From positions 1 to 36,514 of the forward strand of contig JBBQED010000028.1 of NCBI GenBank assembly GCA_038320345.1: DNA of 36,514 bases, given 5' to 3'. Both the position numbers and the translations under genes were made by a program. Below, one piece after another: positions 31,891-36,514 of this stretch (position 1 is the first letter of the stretch; every line of letters starts with the position of its first letter). The notes beneath the pieces are model-generated. The model saw nothing but the letters and a program-made list of their open reading frames with translations, was not told the DNA's origin and ran no database searches. The stretch comes from JBBQED01 sp038320345. Its GTDB lineage: Bacteria; Bacteroidota; Bacteroidia; AKYH767-A; OLB10.

Positions 31891-32811
31891 TTATTGAACT
31901 AAAGATTTCATCAATCCTTCTTTAAGCGCATAAGTAGAAAGACTTAATTTCTTTATCCCAGTCTCATGGAGAACAAATGTAAGTAATAGGGATGCAGTCA
32001 TGATCATATCGGCTCTCATTCTGAGCATCCCTGGCATTTTTAACCTTTCTTTATAGGTAGACTGTACCAGTTCTTTATGTAGTAATTTATATTCAGATAA
32101 CTTAAATTGATAGGTTGTTTCTCTCTTAAGTCGGTTTGGAGTTCCTTGGCTATGCATAATTATCGCTGCGAAAGTGTCGAAAGACCCACTGGAACCAATT
32201 AGATTATCGGGTTGATATTTCTTTACAGCAACCAGCATAGGTTCGAGCTGTTGAAGCAAGTATTGATTTAGTGAAAGTATTTCAGGCTTATTGATTGGAT
32301 CAGAAGGTTGAAAGTCTTCAATGAGCCGGGCTGCTCCAATACGAAAACTTTTTTTCCAGAATAATTTTGATGCATTACCAATGATAAATTCAACACTGCC
32401 TCCTCCAATATCAATGATTAATGAAGTGCGATCTCCTAAAGAAATGGCTTCTTTTACACCTTCGTAAATATAATTAGCTTCTTGTTTTCCATCTATAAGT
32501 TCAATTTCCAATCCCGTAGCTGATTTGATCTTTTTTAAGAGAGCAGTACCGTTTTTGGCATCTCTTAAAGCTGCAGTACCAACGGCCTTTACCACTTCAA
32601 CTTTTCTTTGCTTGATAATCTGTGTAAAGTCTTTTAACGCCATTAAAGCTCTTTCTCGAGGAACATCCCCAATTATACCTTTACTGATTCCGTTTTCTCC
32701 AAGTTTAACAACCCGTTTTGTTCGGAAGCGATAATATATTTTCCCATGCAATACATCAGCAATCAAAAGATTGAATGTATTGGTTCCACAATCGATTACT
32801 GCAATCCGCAT
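31891..32811 (-). CDS. Ppx/GppA-family phosphatase (exopolyphosphatase)
   Basis: The enzyme removes the terminal phosphate of polyphosphate or pppGpp. It belongs to the ASKHA fold: the phosphate 1 loop AVIDCGTNTFNLLIAD (4-19), a second phosphate loop SLIIDIGGGSVEFII (around 135-150), and VKAVGTAALRDAKNG and IELIDGKQEANYIYEGV between them. At 306 residues it is a short form, with the N-terminal domains only and no C-terminal HD domain of E. coli Ppx. It starts at an ATG that touches the end of the ABC permease gene (32,811/32,812), so it is last in that operon. Confidence 0.9.
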   Translation of the reverse strand: MRIAVIDCGTNTFNLLIADVLHGKIYYRFRTKRVVKLGENGISKGIIGDVPRERALMALKDFTQIIKQRKVEVVKAVGTAALRDAKNGTALLKKIKSATGLEIELIDGKQEANYIYEGVKEAISLGDRTSLIIDIGGGSVEFIIGNASKLFWKKSFRIGAARLIEDFQPSDPINKPEILSLNQYLLQQLEPMLVAVKKYQPDNLIGSSGSFDTFAAIIMHSQGTPNRLKRETTYQFKLSEYKLLHKELVQSTYKERLKMPGMLRMRADMIMTASLLLTFVLHETGIKKLSLSTYALKEGLMKSLVQ

Positions 32812-34143
32812 TTATTCTTTGTAAAATAACCAGCGACCAAGTTCTTTTAAATTCACTTTTTTGCCATACAATAAAATTCCCGTTCGATAAATTCTTCCTG
32901 CTAACCAAGTTGTCCCTATAAATCCTAAAACCAATAGAGTCATGGATAAGATTAGTTCCCATGTAGGAACTCCAAATGCTATTCTCACCATCATTACCAC
33001 TGGAGAAGTTAATGGGATAATGGAAAACCAGAATCCTAATTGACTCTCCGGATTGCTAACAATTGATTGAGCTACAATAAATGAAATAACCAGCGGTATC
33101 GTAACCGGAAGCATAAACTGTTGTGTTTCAGTTTCATTATCCACGGCAGCTCCTATCGCCGCAAACAAAGCGCTATATAAGAGGTATCCACCTAAGAAAT
33201 AAAATAAAAAACATCCAATGATCAATGGAAAATTAATGGAGGCCATTCCATCAAATAATTTATCCATGGCGGCTTTTTGCTGTCCAGTATCCGTATTTTC
33301 TTTTCCCTGCACATTTTGTTTAGTTTGCAAATCATTCATTTGCTGTACAATTTTATGTGGGTCAGTTTTCTGATTCATCGACCAACTTCCAATGAAAGAG
33401 GAAATTGTGAATGTAAGGATGATCCAAAGGAAAAATTGAGTTAAACCAACCAGTGCAATTCCGATAATTTTCCCCATCATTAACTGAAATGGTTTAACCG
33501 AGGAAATAATAACTTCTACTATCCGGTTTGTTTTTTCTTCAATGACGCCTCTCATCACCTGTACTCCATAAAGAAAGATGAAAAGATAAATCATTAGTCC
33601 TGCCACAAAACCAACTATGGTTGTTAACTCAGCATTATTTTCCTGACCTTTCAGCGTCAGTGTTTTAAGATCTATTTCTGTTTTAATGGATTCTAAAACC
33701 TGCTGATTGATTCCGTTAGATTTAAGTTTGGCGTTTTCTATTTCAGTTTGCAACACGCGTTCAACATACGATTTAACTTGAAGGTTAACTTGTTTTTCCA
33801 TGTAAAGTACAACTCCACCCGGGTTCTTAATTAGATCTGCCGGTACATAGAGAATCCCATCATATTTTTCAGGATTGAAAGTTTGTTTGGCCTTTTCAAG
33901 TTTATTGGTATCATTTATAAATTGCACCAAATCAGATCCTGGTAAAACAGTTCTAAAAATTAGAGGATCCTGATCTATAATCTGAATGCGATAGGTTTTG
34001 TCCTGGGAATACTTAGAAATAAATATGGGTACCAGCAGGATAGAAGCCATCAGAATAGGTCCGACAAGCGTCATGATAATGAACGATTTTTTTTTAACCC
34101 TGCTCAGGTATTCTCTTCTTACAATTAAAAGGATTTTATTCAT
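32812..34143 (-). CDS. ABC-2 type exporter permease (NatB-like)
   Basis: This 443-residue protein has a membrane helix at about 20-43 (SFIIMTLVGPILMASILLVP), a periplasmic domain of about 130 residues, and five or six more helices in the C-terminal half (VGFVAGLMIYLFIFLYGV, 'IIGIALVGLTQFFLWIILTF', 'FPLIIGCFLFYFLGGYLLYS', 'IPLVISFIVAQSIV', 'LTLLVLGFIGTTWLAG'). The EEKTNRIVEVIISSV segment after helix 2 is a signature of NatB-type permeases. It is 8 bases overlapped by the ATPase gene. The pair exports an unknown substrate; Na+ (as NatAB) or antibiotic or lipid are possible. Confidence 0.9.
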   Translation of the reverse strand: MNKILLIVRREYLSRVKKKSFIIMTLVGPILMASILLVPIFISKYSQDKTYRIQIIDQDPLIFRTVLPGSDLVQFINDTNKLEKAKQTFNPEKYDGILYVPADLIKNPGGVVLYMEKQVNLQVKSYVERVLQTEIENAKLKSNGINQQVLESIKTEIDLKTLTLKGQENNAELTTIVGFVAGLMIYLFIFLYGVQVMRGVIEEKTNRIVEVIISSVKPFQLMMGKIIGIALVGLTQFFLWIILTFTISSFIGSWSMNQKTDPHKIVQQMNDLQTKQNVQGKENTDTGQQKAAMDKLFDGMASINFPLIIGCFLFYFLGGYLLYSALFAAIGAAVDNETETQQFMLPVTIPLVISFIVAQSIVSNPESQLGFWFSIIPLTSPVVMMVRIAFGVPTWELILSMTLLVLGFIGTTWLAGRIYRTGILLYGKKVNLKELGRWLFYKE

Positions 34144-35074
34144 GGATACTGGTAGTTGAAGGTTCGGAAACAGTTTGAATAAAAATGTCGGTCATCGAAG
34201 GAATTACTTCTTTAAAACTTACAATATTTACATTATTAATTAGCCCTTGAAGGAGCTGATTCGTATTGAATCCTTCTGTAACACGGATTTTTGCTTTTAA
34301 ATGGTCTCCATAGGCTTCATTTTCAACAAGATCAAATCCACCCCAAAGACTATTCGCTAATCCCATGTTATTGCCTTCATATTCGATTTCATAAAGGTTG
34401 GAACGAAACGACTTCCGGATATCTTTTACAGATCCTTCAAGTAGTTTCACTGATTTATTAATCAAAGCAATATGTGTACATAGTTCTTCAACAGATTCCA
34501 TGCGGTGAGTCGATAAAACAATAGTTGTCCCTTTTGCTTTCAGCTCTAAAAGTTCCTCTTTTATTAGATTAGCATTAATAGGATCGAAGCCGGTAAAGGG
34601 TTCATCTAATATAAGGAGTCGGGGTTCGTGAACCACAGTAACAATAAACTGAATTTTTTGCTGCATTCCTTTACTCAGTTCTTCCACTTTTTTGGTCCAC
34701 CAAGCTTTAATCTCAAATTTCTCAAACCAGTATTTTAGCTTTTCAATAGCTTCTTTACGAGAAAGACCTTTTAACTGAGCTAAATAAAGGGCTTGTTCAC
34801 CAACTTCCATCTTCTTATACAGACCTCTTTCTTCGGGTAGATATCCAATTTCACGAGTGTGATCGCCTTTCAGCGGTTGACCCTTGAAAAGAATTTGACC
34901 TGAATCGGGTCCAGTAATCTGGTTGATAATACGAATTAGAGAAGTTTTTCCAGCACCATTTGGACCTAAAAGTCCATATACAGCGCCTTCTGGAATATCA
35001 ACACTCACATCTTTCAATGCTTGATGACTTGCATAATACTTATTTACATCTATTGCTCTTAGGATTGCATTCAT
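34136..35074 (-). CDS. ABC transporter ATP-binding protein (NatA-like)
   Basis: Nucleotide-binding subunit of the exporter: Walker A GPNGAGKT (37-44), Q-loop region ending EIGYLPEERGL, ABC signature LSKGMQQK (133-140), Walker B LLILDEPF (153-160), D-loop FTGFDP and H-loop STHRME. The C-terminal 90 residues form the extra domain seen in NatA-like and DrrA-like subunits. The end overlaps the start of the permease by 8 bases. The gene starts the three-gene operon natA-like, natB-like, ppx-like. The Walker and signature residues are all intact. Confidence 0.93.
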   Translation of the reverse strand: MNAILRAIDVNKYYASHQALKDVSVDIPEGAVYGLLGPNGAGKTSLIRIINQITGPDSGQILFKGQPLKGDHTREIGYLPEERGLYKKMEVGEQALYLAQLKGLSRKEAIEKLKYWFEKFEIKAWWTKKVEELSKGMQQKIQFIVTVVHEPRLLILDEPFTGFDPINANLIKEELLELKAKGTTIVLSTHRMESVEELCTHIALINKSVKLLEGSVKDIRKSFRSNLYEIEYEGNNMGLANSLWGGFDLVENEAYGDHLKAKIRVTEGFNTNQLLQGLINNVNIVSFKEVIPSMTDIFIQTVSEPSTTSIHE

Positions 35075-35581
35075 AATTAATCACGAATAGTTGAATAAAG
35101 GAATGGCTAAAATACATTGTGTGATGGAAACAAGCTTAGGAATAAGTGCCCAAACACAGAAAAGTGTGAACAGAATATCAGATTTTAAGAGAAAGGCAGA
35201 ATTTTATGGATGGATAATTTCAGGAATTAGCAGAAAAACGCGGTGCTAAATGGCTCAAAAGTGAAGTAGTGGAAGTAAGAAATGTTCAAAATAGGCCATT
35301 GACATCAGCAGTACACGATTTTTTTGCGGTGTATATCGACAAAAAATGCGCTTTTTTAGGGTCGAAAAGGATGTTAAATGAAGAATGTTTTGAGTCCATG
35401 CAAGAAAATTTCGGCATTTTCGATCGTTTTTCGGGTGAATATTGAAGAGTAAAATAGGAGCAAAAGGAGGCAATATGACCAGAAAGGGCTATTAAATGGG
35501 AAAATATGTGATGTTAATGTAAAATTAGTGTTATGTACAGCAGCACTTTAGGGAAATCAATCAAATTTATTCTTTCAATTA
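35075..35581. other. Intergenic stretch without a recognised gene
   Basis: About 500 bases between the divergent ABC operon and the rRNA promoters. Only a weak minus-strand open frame of 72 codons (35,473-35,255) exists, with no family features and no adequate start region, so I do not call it. I saw no tRNA, IS or long inverted repeat. Confidence 0.5.
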
Positions 35582-35612
35582 TTTGACAAAGACAAAACTC
35601 GTAGTAATTTTG
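35582..35612 (+). promoter_or_regulatory. rRNA operon promoter P1
   Basis: TTTG (35582-35585), 19 bases, TAATTTTG (35605-35612): a perfect match to the Bacteroidota promoter consensus, about 290 bases before the mature 16S. Confidence 0.8.
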
Positions 35613-35676
35613 CCCTCCCGTTTCACGGATATGTTTAACGGCTAGTGAAAAAGTTCTAAAAAAAGTTTCGAAATTA

Positions 35677-35708
35677 TTTGGTGGGAAGAAAAACTAGTTG
35701 TACTTTTG
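35677..35708 (+). promoter_or_regulatory. rRNA operon promoter P2
   Basis: TTTG (35677-35680), 20 bases, TACTTTTG (35701-35708): a second consensus promoter, 96 bases downstream of P1, giving a leader of about 190 bases. Confidence 0.8.
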
Positions 35709-35827
35709 CACCCCCAATAACGGGAAAATAGTTCTAAAGTAGATTACAACAACACAAGTTATAAAGGCGCGGAGTAAGCGTTAGTTGTTAAACGTTCTTT
35801 GAAGGATTGGTAGGAAATAACAAGCGA

Positions 35828-35890
35828 TCCCGATTATTATCGGGAAGCTAGGAAATCTGAGCACAATATATTCCAACGAAAGTTGGAATA
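35828..35890 (+). promoter_or_regulatory. Two hairpins in the 16S leader
   Basis: TCCCGAT (35828-35834) and ATCGGGA (35839-35845) form a seven-base stem with a TATT loop. TATTCCAAC (35869-35877) with GAAA loop and GTTGGAATA (35882-35890) forms a nine-base stem closed by a GNRA tetraloop, just 10 bases before the mature 16S end. They may guide leader processing or folding. Confidence 0.5.
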
Positions 35891-35900
35891 ATCAAATTTA

Positions 35901-36514
<614 letters not shown>

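Noticed and set aside
35255..35473. A 72-codon minus-strand open frame
   Set aside because: No family features, no supporting context, and it lies in the rRNA upstream region.

Overview
The window is a stretch of a Bacteroidota chromosome. The evidence is type IX secretion (T9SS) C-terminal sorting domains at two places, promoters of the Bacteroidota type (TTTG, about 19-20 bases, TAnnTTTG) in front of the rRNA operon, a TonB receptor with a carboxypeptidase-regulatory-like N-terminus, futalosine-pathway menaquinone genes, and the start of a Bacteroidota-like 16S rRNA. I cannot place it more finely without comparing the 16S.

Left part (1 to about 12,590): accessory, AT-rich DNA that looks like an integrated mobilizable element. 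The 3' half of a tRNA-Leu(TAA) gene (12,530-12,586), still followed by its terminator but with no 5' half, marks the right attachment site; the intact tRNA and an integrase would lie left of the window. A tight six-gene leftward operon (12,392 to 7,679) encodes a four-helix membrane protein, a vWA-like membrane-anchored protein, a 50-residue membrane peptide, a VirD4/TraG-type coupling ATPase, a MobC-like accessory protein and a MobA-type relaxase. No VirB4 or other mating-pore gene is visible, so the element is probably mobilizable rather than self-transmissible. A rightward xre-immA-membrane protein operon with two dyad-symmetric candidate operators looks like the element's switch. Cargo includes a protein with a HEPN-like motif, an HNH nuclease with an unknown partner, an LRAT/NlpC-like protein, a broken YegP (DUF1508) gene, several unknowns, and a strong double hairpin at 4,527-4,590 that could be an oriT.

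Middle part (12,600-24,050): host genes. They include a YD-repeat protein, a UbiD-family decarboxylase and MqnD of the futalosine route to menaquinone, an endonuclease/exonuclease/phosphatase protein, heptose epimerase HldD, a GtrA membrane protein, a MerR regulator, an M23 peptidase and AlaS. Behind alaS is a chimeric scar: the first part of a POT peptide transporter gene is joined to the last part of a T9SS-exported protein gene.

Right part (24,050-36,514): an enolase, small membrane protein, citrate synthase operon; a probable copper or heavy-metal cluster (Cys-rich small protein, TonB receptor, exported HMA protein); a sigma-54-type response regulator that lacks its DNA-binding domain; Ppx/GppA; a two-gene ABC-2 exporter; and a ribosomal RNA operon with two tandem promoters whose 16S gene runs off the window.
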